This document shows, piece after piece, positions 34,500-45,484 of a stretch of 64,000 nucleotides of DNA (positions within the stretch are counted from its first letter, which is position 1; each line of letters begins with the position of its first letter). Origin of the DNA: Falciphora oryzae (Eukaryota; Ascomycota; Sordariomycetes; Magnaporthales; Magnaporthaceae); contig JNVV01000002.1 in assembly GCA_000733355.1 (NCBI GenBank), forward strand, positions 917,626 to 981,625, in the 5' to 3' direction. The notes beneath the pieces were generated by a model. That model was not told the origin of the DNA, did not search any database, and was given only the letters and a program-made list of their open reading frames with translations. A program made the translations under genes and the position numbers.

Positions 34500-37400
34500 T
34501 CAACGGCGATCTCCGATGCCAAACAGGTACATGAGCTCCTTGGTACTAAGACGAGCTATGTCCTTGGCATCGCCCTCATTAAGGGCCGCATTGACCAAGG
34601 AGCGCTTCTGCTCCTGGAGCGCCGAGATGCGGTCCTCGACCGTCCCCTTGACGAGGATGCGGTGAACGTTGACAGTGCGCATCTGGCCCATCCGGTGTGC
34701 CCGGTCAACCGCCTGCATTTCAATGAAGGGGTTCCAGAAAGGATCCATGATGATCACCTGCGACGCCGCCGTCAGGTTGAGGCCTGCGTTGCCTGCGCGC
34801 AGGGAGACGAGCATGATGGTCGACCGAGGGTTGTTCTGGAAACTGAACGCCGCGCTGTCACGCTGGTCTCGACTCATGCCTCCGTCGTACCTGCATACGT
34901 GCAGCCCAAGATCTCTCATTATGGCCACTTCCAAGAGGTCGAGCAGCCCTGTCCACACCGAGAACACGAGCGTCTTCTCTCCCTTTTCCTGGATGTCGCT
35001 GAGGAGTTGCGTGCACCGGCTGACCTTGGCCGACGAGATCCAGTTCTTGTAGAGGTAGTTCATGTACTTCTTGCGCGCCGCCTTGTTGCGAGACGCGTCT
35101 TTGCGGAGAGTCTGTAGCTGGTGCGGTTTGACCTTCTCTTTTCCCTTGCCCTTGGATCTCTTCTTCGAATCTCCTTTGGGCTTTCTCTTTGTCGCACCCT
35201 TTGCGTCTCTTGACCGCGCCTTGGTCTTGGCTCGTTTGGCCACAGCGGCTGCGGGAACGGCCATGTCGTCGCCCGAGTCCTCGATAGCCTTACCCTTCCC
35301 CTTCGATGGTGCCGAAGCTTCCGTCTTGAAAGGGTCCAGACCCAGGTCGTCGAATTCGTCGTCGCCCTCATCGTCTGAGTCCTTGATAACACGCCTCTGC
35401 TTACCCTTTGAGGTTGACGACTTTGGCGCTGTTCGGGGCTCGAGGTCATCGTCTGAGTCCTCGGCCGCCTCATCCTCGTCATCCGATACGGCATCATCCG
35501 CGACGACAAAGTCTCTCAGATTGCCCTCGTCATCCGCCTCGTCGTCGTCGGCATCGTCGTCGCTGATGTCTTCCTCGGACCCAGAGTCTGTCTCCCAGGG
35601 CTGATTCCACTTTTCGCCATCCGAATCGTCATCTGAGGAGTCGTCCTCGTTAGCGAGGAGTCCCTCTGCAGCTGCCTTCTCTGGCAGATGGACCCTCTTG
35701 AAAGTGCCGTAGTTAACGACCTTCCTAGAGTCGATCCTGCCACGGCACTGGGGGCACAGCGTAGATGTGGAGCCGCCCTCGCCAGCCTGGCCAGCCTGAA
35801 TATTGTCCTGTTCCGAATTGCTGGTAAGACGTGAGAGGCATTCGCCGCACAGTTCGTGTCCGCAGGGGAACAGGATCTTCGGATCCTGCACTGCATCATA
35901 ACAGATGGGGCACTCGAAAGACTCTGCCTCCTTCAGCCTATCGATGACGTCTTGCCCAAACATCTTGGCAAGCTCCAGCATCTGCTCGGCGGACACTTCG
36001 CTGTCGACAGCGTACTCAACATCAAAGTTAAGATTCGGATGGCAGCAGGCCTGGCGCAGACGTAGCAGCAGCACCAGTACGTTAGAATAGTTCTTGCGGA
36101 GGGTGCCGGCTCTCATGTACTTGTTCACTTGGTTCTGCGAGCTTGTCTCGAGGTCGCTGTAGAAAGACATCTCATCGGCAGAAAAGCAGACATGCACGAC
36201 CTCCTCGATTTTTGGTGGTAGGTCGAGGATTGGCTTGCCGTTGATCAGTGATGTCTTCTCTCGTCGTAGCATCAATGCCTGGAGAACAACCTGTAGCTGC
36301 TTCAGGGCATTGTTTCGGAGGGATTGCTTCGAATACGAAGAGTTTCTGCCGCTTGGTTTCAGAGCTCCAAAGGCCTATAAAAGCGATCGGCGTTAGTTGG
36401 CCTGCTAAGCTCGGAGGGCACGTTGAGGGAACAACCGACCTTGTTGAACATCTTCTGCTTATCATAGGGGCCTATTCGCAGGAACTGGAACAGGGAGAAA
36501 AGCTCGTGGGCCCCGTTCATCATCGGGGTCCCTGAGAGACACCACCTGTACTCTCCCCGTAGAGCATGGACCGCCTTGGCGGCTTGCGTGTTATGATTCT
36601 TGACGCACTGGGCTTCGTCCAGAATGATGCGCCAGAACCTTGATTTGCTGTGGAGCAAGGGGCATTGCTTCTGCAGCACCTTGTCGTCTGCGTACTCTCC
36701 CTCAGACTTGCGGTGCGTTTCCCTGTACTTCTCCATGCGCTTGAACTCAGCGGCGAGTGTTCCGTACGTGGTCAAAACGACATCGTAGGTCTTGAGCTTC
36801 TCGAAAGGCAGCCGCTTCGCACCGTGCAAGAGGAAAACGTTCATCTTGTGGCCGTCTTTCAGCTTGGCTCCGACCTCGGCTTCCCACTGTCTAACCAGGG
36901 CAACAGGCCCGACAATCAGGTTAGTCTTGAGATCAGCTTCCTGACCGGGGCGAGCAACCATGAGGGACAATGTCGAGATCGTTTTGCCAAGTCCCATGTC
37001 GTCGGCCAGGATGCCTCCCTTCTTCCGTTGGTCGTCTTCCATTCCCATCATCCACTTCAGTGCCAGGCGCTGATGCGGGAATAGAGGGAACTTAAGAGCA
37101 CCCGGCGTAGCCTCCTGTTCGCTATCCTGGAGTTCAATGTCCGGACGGCAAGATTTGAAGAGATTGCGAATCTGCTCTTCCTCTCTCTCGACATGGCTAC
37201 TTGAGCCCAGGAAATCTTGCAAGCGGTCATAGAGAGGATTTCCGTCTCCATTCAGGCGGCTTTCAAAGTCGATGTTATTAGCTCGCCGGGTCAGCTCGCG
37301 GAGGGAGAGGGGCTGGGGATCGTCCTCGCTAAGGTCGATGTAGTTGCCAGGGTAGGCTCCGGGAATATGGACCTGGGGTGCGTTGTTGTAGATAGTCTGA

Positions 37401-38885
37401 ATGGGGAGATCCGTTGGCGCGGGTCTACTCGCCAGCGGGCTCGACCTATAATCAGCCACATAGCCTGGCATCTGGTAACCTTGAGCCTGAGTAGGAACAG
37501 GATTCAGGCGATGAGCCACTTCCCAAGGGTGTGTCTCGTCTTCAGTCTTTGTGGCCTTGTGCTGCTCCTGGCGAGCCTGGTGATGGCGCAGAATCTGTTG
37601 ATCGATCTCATCATCGTCCACGGTAAGGTCAATGACGTCGTGATCTGGGATGCTGCTGGCTGGGGAGGATTCGAAAGGATCGACGAATCCAGAGGCCTGA
37701 TTCGAGGTGCGCATGACCTTTGACTGATAGTCTCTTGGTGCAGGCTCGTCTTTGATATGAGTGCCGAATGAGCGCTTGCGGCTACCAGCCCTGCTTTGAG
37801 CTTGGCAGCCGTGGGATGAATCTGACCCGGTGCTGGGAGTCGGTATGGAACTGTCGGGGTTCGGCGTAGAACCTGTAGAGTTACCTGCAGGGGGCGCTAG
37901 TCAGCAAGGAGCAAGAGGCGACTGGGCCTGTACTCATACGCAACAATATGGCAAGAGAAAGGCAAAGGAAGGAACGTATCTGGCAAACATACCCAAACCA
38001 AGGCGCTGCTTGGCAGCAAACTTGCGCTTCTCGAAGCTCCGGAAGATGCGGTCGAATGCGGGATGACGAGGGGCCGAAGGGTCCGACAGCGAAACAACAC
38101 GGGTCTCGTCGACAGCGATCAAAAACTGCACGTCGCCCTCTATCTCGTCTATGACGGACTCCATATAATCGTGAGAGCCGGAGAGCCCGTCGAGGAGGGA
38201 GCTCTTCTCATTGACAGCCTTTGCCAAGGTGGAGATTATGCTTAGAATCTCCTGCGAGTTGGACGTCGATCCCCCATCACCCGCGGTCTGACTTGAGGAT
38301 CCCGGCTCTGCACCAGCGCAGAATTGTCAGCTCCCTCGAGGGGCGCCAAGGCCACGATCGTGTAACACATGCAAACATACCAGTTTTTGGCTGAGGCGAG
38401 GGCAGTCCTCTGTGCTCAGGCATGATAGCCGTCGTCAGGCGGGACGGGCCTGCCGCCTGATGGTAGGGACTGAGACCCGGTTCTGCCCAAAGACCGAGGC
38501 CGTTAGTTTATACACGATGGGGCAGGATGCGAAGAAGGTCAACATCAGGTGCCGTAGCGGGAAACAAACCAGTCTTTGGCTGGCGCCAGCTCGCCGGCTC
38601 CAGCTTTATAGGAGACCGCCGCGGCGGGCCAGCTTCCGTCTTGGGCTGAGGGCTCCAGGCTCCAAGTTCCCCCCGGGCTTGGCGCTCGCCTTGGGTATCA
38701 AGATAATCCATCTTGCCCTGAAGGGCGGCAAGATGCGCCTCGGCGGCGGCCAATGTCTGCGAATCCATCTGGAATGGGCCACTGGACGCGGAAGATTCTC
38801 TGAGGGATGCGACAATGGCTCGCTGGAGGTCAATCTGGTCCCGGAGCTCGTCGAGCTCAACGGGAGAGGAGGAAGTGTCATCCAT
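34500..38885 (-). CDS. SNF2-family ATPase with RING finger and SUMO-interacting motifs (Uls1/Rrp-like)
   Basis: Five exons (38885-38570, 38482-38381, 38307-37993, 37884-36440, 36374-34500) encode 1350 residues with consistent phases. Two SUMO-interacting-type motifs, VIDLTVDDDE (about 328-337) and YIDLSEDD (about 426-433), precede the ATPase. The N-lobe has GILADDMGLGKT (about 535-546) and the DEAQ box (about 667-670). A C3HC4 RING, CPICYD through CGHELCGEC to CPQCRGR (about 882-937), sits between the helicase lobes, followed by a roughly 150-residue acidic/basic low-complexity insert. The C-lobe shows LVFSVWTGLLDLLE, RAGNAGLNL and RAHRMGQ. This order matches Rad5/Rad16-class proteins, and with SIMs best fits S. 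cerevisiae Uls1 and fission yeast Rrp1/Rrp2. It is probably a nuclear SUMO-targeted translocase/ubiquitin ligase that clears SUMOylated proteins from chromatin. It lacks a visible HIRAN domain, so Rad5 is less likely. Confidence 0.93.
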
Positions 38886-40332
38886 TATGAGAGGGTGCAC
38901 GGGGCAGTGCAGGCAGCGTCAGGCCGCCGTCGGACGATGGAGAGCCCCAGGGCGGCAGAAGTGCACTTTGCCCGGCGCCGGTCGGGCGCAGGTTGTGGTG
39001 ACGTCTGGGACGAGAGAGGCGCGGTGATTTGATGTTTCATCCAGTCTGCATCCTGCAGTCCAGCCCCACGATGTCCGGTTGGTTGTGGCGGAAGGCTGGC
39101 GGCTGGCACTGCTCCGTGGGCGGTTTCGCAGTTGTTGTACCCGGGGCCGAAATCGGGCAGGCGCGAAGTGGTGAATCGGGTAACAGGAGTGGATTGTGTT
39201 GCCCGTCCAGTGTTTATTGAACGACGTTCGTGACTACCATTTATGGGAGGCAGGCAGCAGGCCCAGGCAGAGCGGCGAGCTGCAAAAAGCTGATGATGCC
39301 TGGGACAAAGACGGGATGCGACCCAGCTCCGCCTTCTTTTTCTTCTTTGTCCTTTTTTGTTTTCTTATTTTCTCTTTTTTTTCGTCCCGTCCTTTTTTTT
39401 TTTCTTCTTCTTTCTTTCTTTCTTTTTAGTTTGAGTGAAATTTGGGTTGGGGCTTCCCCAAAACCGGAAGGGGGAGGGCAAAAAGTGTGCGTTTGGAATG
39501 AGGAAAGGCTTGAGGCTCATTTGGCGCCCTGCTGAGGCTGCCGCCAGTCACTGCTGTCGGGCATGTCCGTCGCCTGACGCAGAGGAAATTTAGTTCGTTA
39601 CAGAGCCTAACCTGCCCCGTCGCGTCGCGTCGCGTTGCACAGTGAGCAGTGCTGTGCCTTGTGCCGCGGCACGTCCTCAACCCACGCCCTGCAGCCCCTG
39701 TCCGCTGGCATCATCCCATAAGTGCATGCAGGCCAGGCTCCGCTCGAGTGGAGCTAGACGCCCCACCCCGCCAAATCTTCATCAATGTTCACAAGGCTGG
39801 GTCAACGAACGAAATCGCCCGGCTTTCGAGGGGAAAGAATGTGACCAGCGGGAATCTCCCATTTGTTCTTGCCACACCCTACTTCTTGGGCACCAACCGG
39901 GCGGGCTGCACAAACACGGCACGATCACCATTGGATGGAAGTCGCCTGTCCTCTTCACACAACCAATACTTGCGCGGCTCCAACCGCGGCGCTAATCCCT
40001 TAGCCAGATCCGACACGTCAGGGTGGCTTTTCTGGAGCATTCCGGACGGAGGGANNNNNNNNNNNNNNNNNNNNNNNNNNNNNNNNNNNNNNNNNNNNNN
40101 NNNNNNNNNNNNNNNNNNNNNNNNNNNNNNNNNNNNNNNNNNNNNNNNNNNNNNNNNNNNAAAAAAAAAGCCAGATTTCCTGCAGCCACTTGCATTTCCC
40201 TGCTGATGCCCACGTGAACGAGCTTTTTCGATAATTTGATCCAAGTCGTCATACAGGCAACTTGGGCCATTCGACACCATGGAAGTCGCATGAAGCAAAT
40301 ACAAACCAGCCTTTCATTAAACAAGTAATAGT
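38886..40332. other. Intergenic region with assembly gap
   Basis: Contains the SNF2 gene's upstream flank, a T/C-rich patch at 39,330-39,430 with TTTC repeats, and the N block at 40055-40160. No gene is seen on either side of the gap. Confidence 0.5.
40055..40160. other. Assembly gap, 106 N
   Basis: An unsequenced run followed directly by nine A residues. The flanking sequence is intergenic, so no gene appears broken by it, but its true length and content are unknown. Confidence 0.99.
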
Positions 40333-42701
40333 CTAATTCCCGCCTCCAGATCCAGTAAGCTTGTCCCATAGATGTTCGATTTTGCCCGTGACCCAATCCC
40401 ACAGCTCCTGAACCTTCTGTCCCGTGGTCTTATGCTTGTCATCGCCGCCGTTGCCTTCGTCCTTGCCAGTACTGTCGCCAGCAGGAGCCGTCTCCGCAGG
40501 ACCTGTCCCAGAGGCCATAGTTGTCGCCGCCGGACCAGCACTGACACTCTTCGTTGGCGGCGGCGACGACACACTGGGCGGGACGGTCGACGAAGTGGAT
40601 GCAGCAGGCGTGGCGGGATCAACAGGTTCCTCTATCGGGGACTGCGGGCTGTGAAGACCGACTGGCTTGAGGGGCAGCCTCAGGGTTCCGTTGTTAGACA
40701 CGGGGGCCAAGCCGACCGAGTCGCAGAGGATGTTGTACACCTCGGTGTTTTCTGTCCATTTTTCTCAGTACGTCACGCAAATGGGAACTGTTGTCCGACA
40801 CCCAAACAAGAACACTTACGGAATGGCTCCACCTTGCTGTTCGGCGGATGCGGGAACGCGGGGCCTCGGGCTATGAAAATGGCTCTCATAAGCGGGTGTT
40901 CGTGGTCGTAGCCGTGTAGTCCCCTCGGGTGGTACACCAGGCTCTTGGCTGCAGCTTCCTTCAGGTCGAACTCTTGCCGCTTGACCACGTTCCAGCCAGT
41001 CTTGGGCACGACCCACAGCGGCGCGATTCGAGGGTTCCGCGAGAAGTGGTAGCGCTCAGGCATGTCCACGTCCCTGAGATAGATGTCCACATTCGGATTG
41101 TCCTTGGTCTTCTGCACAAGCTCGTCGTGGAGGCTCTGCAGATCAGCCGGGTCGCGCGGTCGCAGGCCTACCAGCGGCCAGCCGTCCACGTGCTCCACCT
41201 TGCTCAGGTCCACGATATCGTCGAGCTGTATCAACCTCGCCGCGTCTGTCGTGGCCATGCCGTGGTCTGACACCACAATGACGTTGACGATGCCCGTAAG
41301 GTTCCGCTTCTCAAGCCCCCGGAATATCTGGTCAAGCATGTCGTCCGCGTCCTTGATCGTCTTACGAATCTCGGTGCTGTTGGGCCCGTAGGTGTGTCCG
41401 TCCGCGTCGACGTTGGGAACATAGGCTGCAATAAGCTGCGGTCGCATCTCTTCGGGCTTTGCACCTTCAACCTCCATTCCGGGCATGTCGAGGAACTTAA
41501 GGATACGATCGACCTTTTTGGGCAGCTTCTCATTCCCATTGAACTTGTCCAGGAAGCTTGGCTCGACGCCCAAGATGTGAGCCTCGCTTCCGGGCCACAT
41601 GTGGATGGCGGTCCGGATGCCGGCCTTCTCGGCAGTCACCCAGAAGGGCTCACCTCCCCACCATTTCGGGTCCAGGCTGCGGTCCGGGTCGGTGTAGTAA
41701 AACTCGGCCTTGAGCTCTGGATCCCAGAATGTGTTGCCGACCACTCCATGGCTCTCGGGGTACAGTCCAGTCACGAGGGTGTAGTGATTGGGAAATGTGA
41801 CACTGGGGAACGAGGGCCGCATGTATAAGGGTGACACGCCCTCCTTAACGAAGGCGTTCATCCTCGGCGTAAGACCGCGATTCAGGAAGTCGGCCCTAAA
41901 CCCGTCAAGGCTGATGATGATTGTCGTGGGCGCGAAGAGCGCAGTGCCGTTGCTCACGTATTGCTGCGTGCGCGATCTTCCATCCTTGAGGGATAGCTTC
42001 AGCGCCACCAGCACCAAGATGGCAAAGGCGGTGCCAACGAGCGAGATTATGAGCGCCCAGCGGCAGCAGCACCTCCTGCGCTTGCTCTTCGCGTCGTCCG
42101 TCATGAGCCGGAGGCCACGACGGTCGACCTCGTCGCTGTCTTCGCGTTCACTGCTCTCACCCGTCGAGCTGCCTTCCCTCATGCCTCCCTCTTCCATCTC
42201 ATACATCAGCTCGCCATCCTCGCCGTGCTGCGCCTCGGCTAGGAGCCTGTCTTTTTTCTGTTTCCTCCTCGCCCGCCGCTGCCCCCTCTTGCCGCTCTTT
42301 TCCGAGAGCACATGGTCATCGCCGTCATCGGCCGACTCCTTGTGCTTGGGGAGCGGGGCGCGAGCGGCAGGGCTGACGGAGCGCGACGTGTCGCTGTATT
42401 TGCGGAACAGATCCAAGGGGTTCGGGATGGGAATGTTGGAGCTGCGGCGGCGCTGGCTGCTTCTCTGGCGGCGGCGTGCGTCGAGCACTAGCTTATCGGT
42501 CTCGTCCTCCTCCATAAAGACGAGGCGGTCGTGGGCCCTCAGCTCGCGGCTGTTGCGCGCGCGGAGCTGAAGCTGATCATCGTCGCTATCGGAATCCTGG
42601 TCGCTGCGGATCGACCGAGCATCGGCGTCGTATTCGACTGGTGAGAGGAGCGATGAGTTGTCCCGGCCGTCGGCGGCGGACGTCGTCAGCCGGTGCAGCA
42701 T
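40333..42701 (-). CDS. npp1: Type II membrane nucleotide pyrophosphatase/phosphodiesterase
   Basis: Hydrolyses phosphodiester and pyrophosphate bonds of nucleotides at the outer face of the membrane or in a vacuole. Two exons (42701-40820, 40751-40333) encode 766 residues; donor GTAAGT, join VEPF-QNTEVYN. A cytosolic, highly charged N-terminal tail (1-210) precedes one transmembrane helix at about 215-236. The alkaline-phosphatase-superfamily domain has metal site D266 (IISLDGFRAD), nucleophile T302 (FPSVTFPNHY), D432 and H436 (DADGHTYGP), D479 and H480 (SDHGM), and the final His in RGLHGYDHEH. The C-terminus after NTEVYNILCD is Pro/Ser/Thr-rich and ends in a predicted amphipathic helix (VQELWDWVTGKIEHLWDKL). 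All catalytic residues are present. The gene is tandem with, and downstream of, the Ppn2-like gene. Confidence 0.95.
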
Positions 42702-43807
42702 GGCGAATCGGTGGCGGCCGTCAGAGCCGAAAATGTATCAGAAGGAAAGGGAAAAGCAAGAGAGAAACAGCATAAAGGTGGTATGAATGCAAGCTGTACA
42801 ATTCTACGCTTGTCTGGTGACGGCCATGCAAGTGGCCTGTATCTATCTTCAAGCCATCGGACAGATAAGGGATAATGGAGGATGCGGCAGCAACAACCGC
42901 TAACGTTCAGACTGATGGGAGGCGCTAAATGTCGTAGATCGCGGGTGATTCTGGGCTTGGCTGGCACACAGTGCAGTACAGTGAGACCCCTGAGCCCATG
43001 CGCGAAGACAAACCCACAGCACAGTGTATCCATTTTTTGCTTGAAACCGCTTTGGCTAAAAACGGAAGTGCCGTCTCCATGCAGGTTCTCGATCAATTTT
43101 TAGGCGATAACTTCATTCTCAGGACGGCTTTAGCGGCAGCCAGCATGCCGAGGTAGGCGTGCATCTATCTCAAGCTCGTGGCAGCTCTCTAAATTTTCTT
43201 ATGAATTCTTTTGCCCATCAAGTTGTAGACAGAAGACAGAAGGATCTTTAGAAATGAAATCAAGCACCGAAACCTAACATCCATCAGTTCCGTCGATCAG
43301 ATTTTAGTCCAGTGACCGCCACCCAACACCAGGGGCCAAAGTCCGATAGCGCGCTGCTATTTTGAAAATCTCGTGGCTCTAGTCCGAGTTGAACCGGTCT
43401 GGTAGAAGCCGCAGTAGAATGATGATCGCCCTTCCTCGCCTAGGTCTAGAAACATACGGATACGCAGTACTTGCTTCAGAATGGCCAATACGGGCCTGTG
43501 GCTCTCTAAATGACTACCGGGTTGCGTTGTAGCTAGGTATCATTTCTCAATCATGTGCTCCTAGTAGTGTATGTACTTGGGTAATTATCCACCCTGATAG
43601 ATACTGCCTACCTAGGGAAACCAACCATCCATGTATGCAATGTCCTTGTGTATCGCTCAAAATATGACCGCCGACACGGGCCTGAGACGAAGGAATTGAT
43701 GAGCTCCCTCGATCCCGGAAGGGATAAAAAAGAGACAAGGATAATACCGGGGGGAAATGAGCTCAAATAGAGTGCGGGCCGGGATCGACGCGTCCAACAG
43801 TCACCCG
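42702..43807. other. Intergenic between NPP and Ppn2-like genes
   Basis: 1.1 kb containing the NPP upstream flank. Composition is closer to 50% GC than the genes. A scan for tRNA-like T-loops on both strands gave no foldable candidate. Confidence 0.5.
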
Positions 43808-45484
43808 TTACTTCCTCCCTTGCCTCCCCTTGCCCGCACGTCCGTCCTCACAATTGACGTGGACGATCTCGTGCCGGATCTTGCCCTTGGCCGTGGCCTC
43901 GATCACAAGCGCGGTGAGCCGGCGGCCGTACACGCATCCCGAATCGAGCCCAAAAGTCGAGCCTGGCGTGAGCCTGTCCGTTCTGTCGACAGGTGGCACG
44001 CTGAGACCCCGGCGCGCGTCATGCCCATACACCACCGTGACACGATCTTCATCGCGCGCCACCCGGTTGCGTTGGTACCGCGCCCAGGCCTCGGTCCATT
44101 GCTCGCCGTCGCGGCCCTCAACCGGCACCGCCACGTCGTCGTGCCCGTCCCGCTCCTTGCCCTTCCTCCACCGGCCGGCCAGCTCCGCCTCGGCCTGCTG
44201 TGCCGACACGGCCGACGACGACAATGGGTTGGACGAGGCGGCCACCCGCTTCTTCTCGGCCTCCTCGAGCTCCTCCTTGACGCGCTCCTTGCGGGCCTCT
44301 CGGCCCGGGTATTTGAGCGTGCGCATGTTCATGACGGCCCAGGGGTCTTGCTTCTCGAGAGCAATTCCGGGCACCATGCCAGCGTGCACGACGACGAGGT
44401 TTGTGAAGGGCGACTCCCGGATCGTGCCGACGCGCAAGATCACGGGCAGGTCAGCCAGCCAAGCGAGCTGCGCTGGAGTGAGCGATGCCACCGTGCCGCG
44501 GTCCCCCTGGTCGCCGTGCGAAAACGGGTTCTGCTCCAGCATGTCGGCCTCGGCATCGCTACTGGCAGCCGGGGACGATTGCGACGCTGACGACGGCTTT
44601 TTAGCAGACGCCTTGGCTGCCGCTGGGCCCTCCGCTCCAAGGAGGACCGAATCTGGTGAGATGCCAAACGCGGCGGGACCGTCGTCGCCGTCGGTGCCGG
44701 GCACAAGGCGGGTCCTCATGGCCTGATGGGCCAACACGACGCGGTCCTCGTTGTTGCCGCGAACGGCGCTGGCGCCGAGCGACATGGCCAGCTCAACGAC
44801 GCCCGCACTATCAGGACCCTTGTTGATCAGGTCTCCCACAATGATGAGGTGGTCGCCGCCCTCGCGCTTGAATCCCACCTTCTCGAGGAGGCGCTCGAGC
44901 GGCGCCTTCATACCGTGCACGTCGCCTACGATAACTAGACGCTTCGGTCGCCCAGACCCTGCCCCATCTCCCGTCCCCGGCTGCGGCACTAGGTTCGACG
45001 GCAGGTCCGCCAAGATGTTCTTGAGGTCCTTGAAGGGCGGGCGGGCGGCGGTGCCATATGACATGGGCGCCAGGGGCTTCTGGGCGGGGATGTCATTGTT
45101 GACCTCGGGCGGCTTCTCGGTGCTCTCGGCTTCTTCTTGCGGTGGCTGGTCTTCGGGACTCGGTGCGGGCTGCCAGGCCACACGGGCAGCGTCCCGGTTC
45201 ACAGAGCGCGAGTAGTACAAGTAGAGAGTGAGGAAAGAGGCGAGGATGCACATCAACATGATGGGTCGCCGGCGACGGATCCCAGCCCCCATGGCGGCCT
45301 GCATCATGAGCGTGGCGTCTGGGCCGGCGCCTCGCCCGCCTCTGTCTCGGTCTCGTGCGACGGCGGAGTCCGCTATCGGCCGTCGGCCATGCAGGAAGAA
45401 TGCAACGGCCGCAGTTCGTGCCTTGGAAAGCGGAGGCCTCGGGCGCCCGAGAAAGCTGGTGAGATATGTGAGTCTCCTAGCCAT
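43808..45484 (-). CDS. ppn2: Ppn2-like metallophosphoesterase (endopolyphosphatase)
   Basis: Calcineurin-like phosphoesterase with one transmembrane helix near the N-terminus (about 74-92, PIMLMCILASFLTLYLYY). The metal-site motifs are complete and in order: GDVHG (187-191), GDLINKGPDS (217-226), GNNED (243-247), VVVHAGMVPG and VVYGHDARRGL. This layout matches S. cerevisiae YNL217W/Ppn2, a vacuolar zinc-dependent endopolyphosphatase; the activity here is inferred. Large insertions are present after GNNED (Ala/Ser-rich) and after MNMRTLKYPGR (Glu/Lys then Gln/Ala-rich). It is a single exon of 558 residues from ATG 45484. The frame is open further upstream but without ATG, and a later in-frame ATG pair at residues 60-61 could also serve. 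It is tandem with the NPP gene. Confidence 0.86.
   Translation of the reverse strand: MARRLTYLTSFLGRPRPPLSKARTAAVAFFLHGRRPIADSAVARDRDRGGRGAGPDATLMMQAAMGAGIRRRRPIMLMCILASFLTLYLYYSRSVNRDAARVAWQPAPSPEDQPPQEEAESTEKPPEVNNDIPAQKPLAPMSYGTAARPPFKDLKNILADLPSNLVPQPGTGDGAGSGRPKRLVIVGDVHGMKAPLERLLEKVGFKREGGDHLIIVGDLINKGPDSAGVVELAMSLGASAVRGNNEDRVVLAHQAMRTRLVPGTDGDDGPAAFGISPDSVLLGAEGPAAAKASAKKPSSASQSSPAASSDAEADMLEQNPFSHGDQGDRGTVASLTPAQLAWLADLPVILRVGTIRESPFTNLVVVHAGMVPGIALEKQDPWAVMNMRTLKYPGREARKERVKEELEEAEKKRVAASSNPLSSSAVSAQQAEAELAGRWRKGKERDGHDDVAVPVEGRDGEQWTEAWARYQRNRVARDEDRVTVVYGHDARRGLSVPPVDRTDRLTPGSTFGLDSGCVYGRRLTALVIEATAKGKIRHEIVHVNCEDGRAGKGRQGRK

Noticed and set aside
43380..43440. GGTTCAACTC on the minus strand, a possible tRNA T-loop
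   Set aside because: Stem pairing fails and no matching D or acceptor arm is present.
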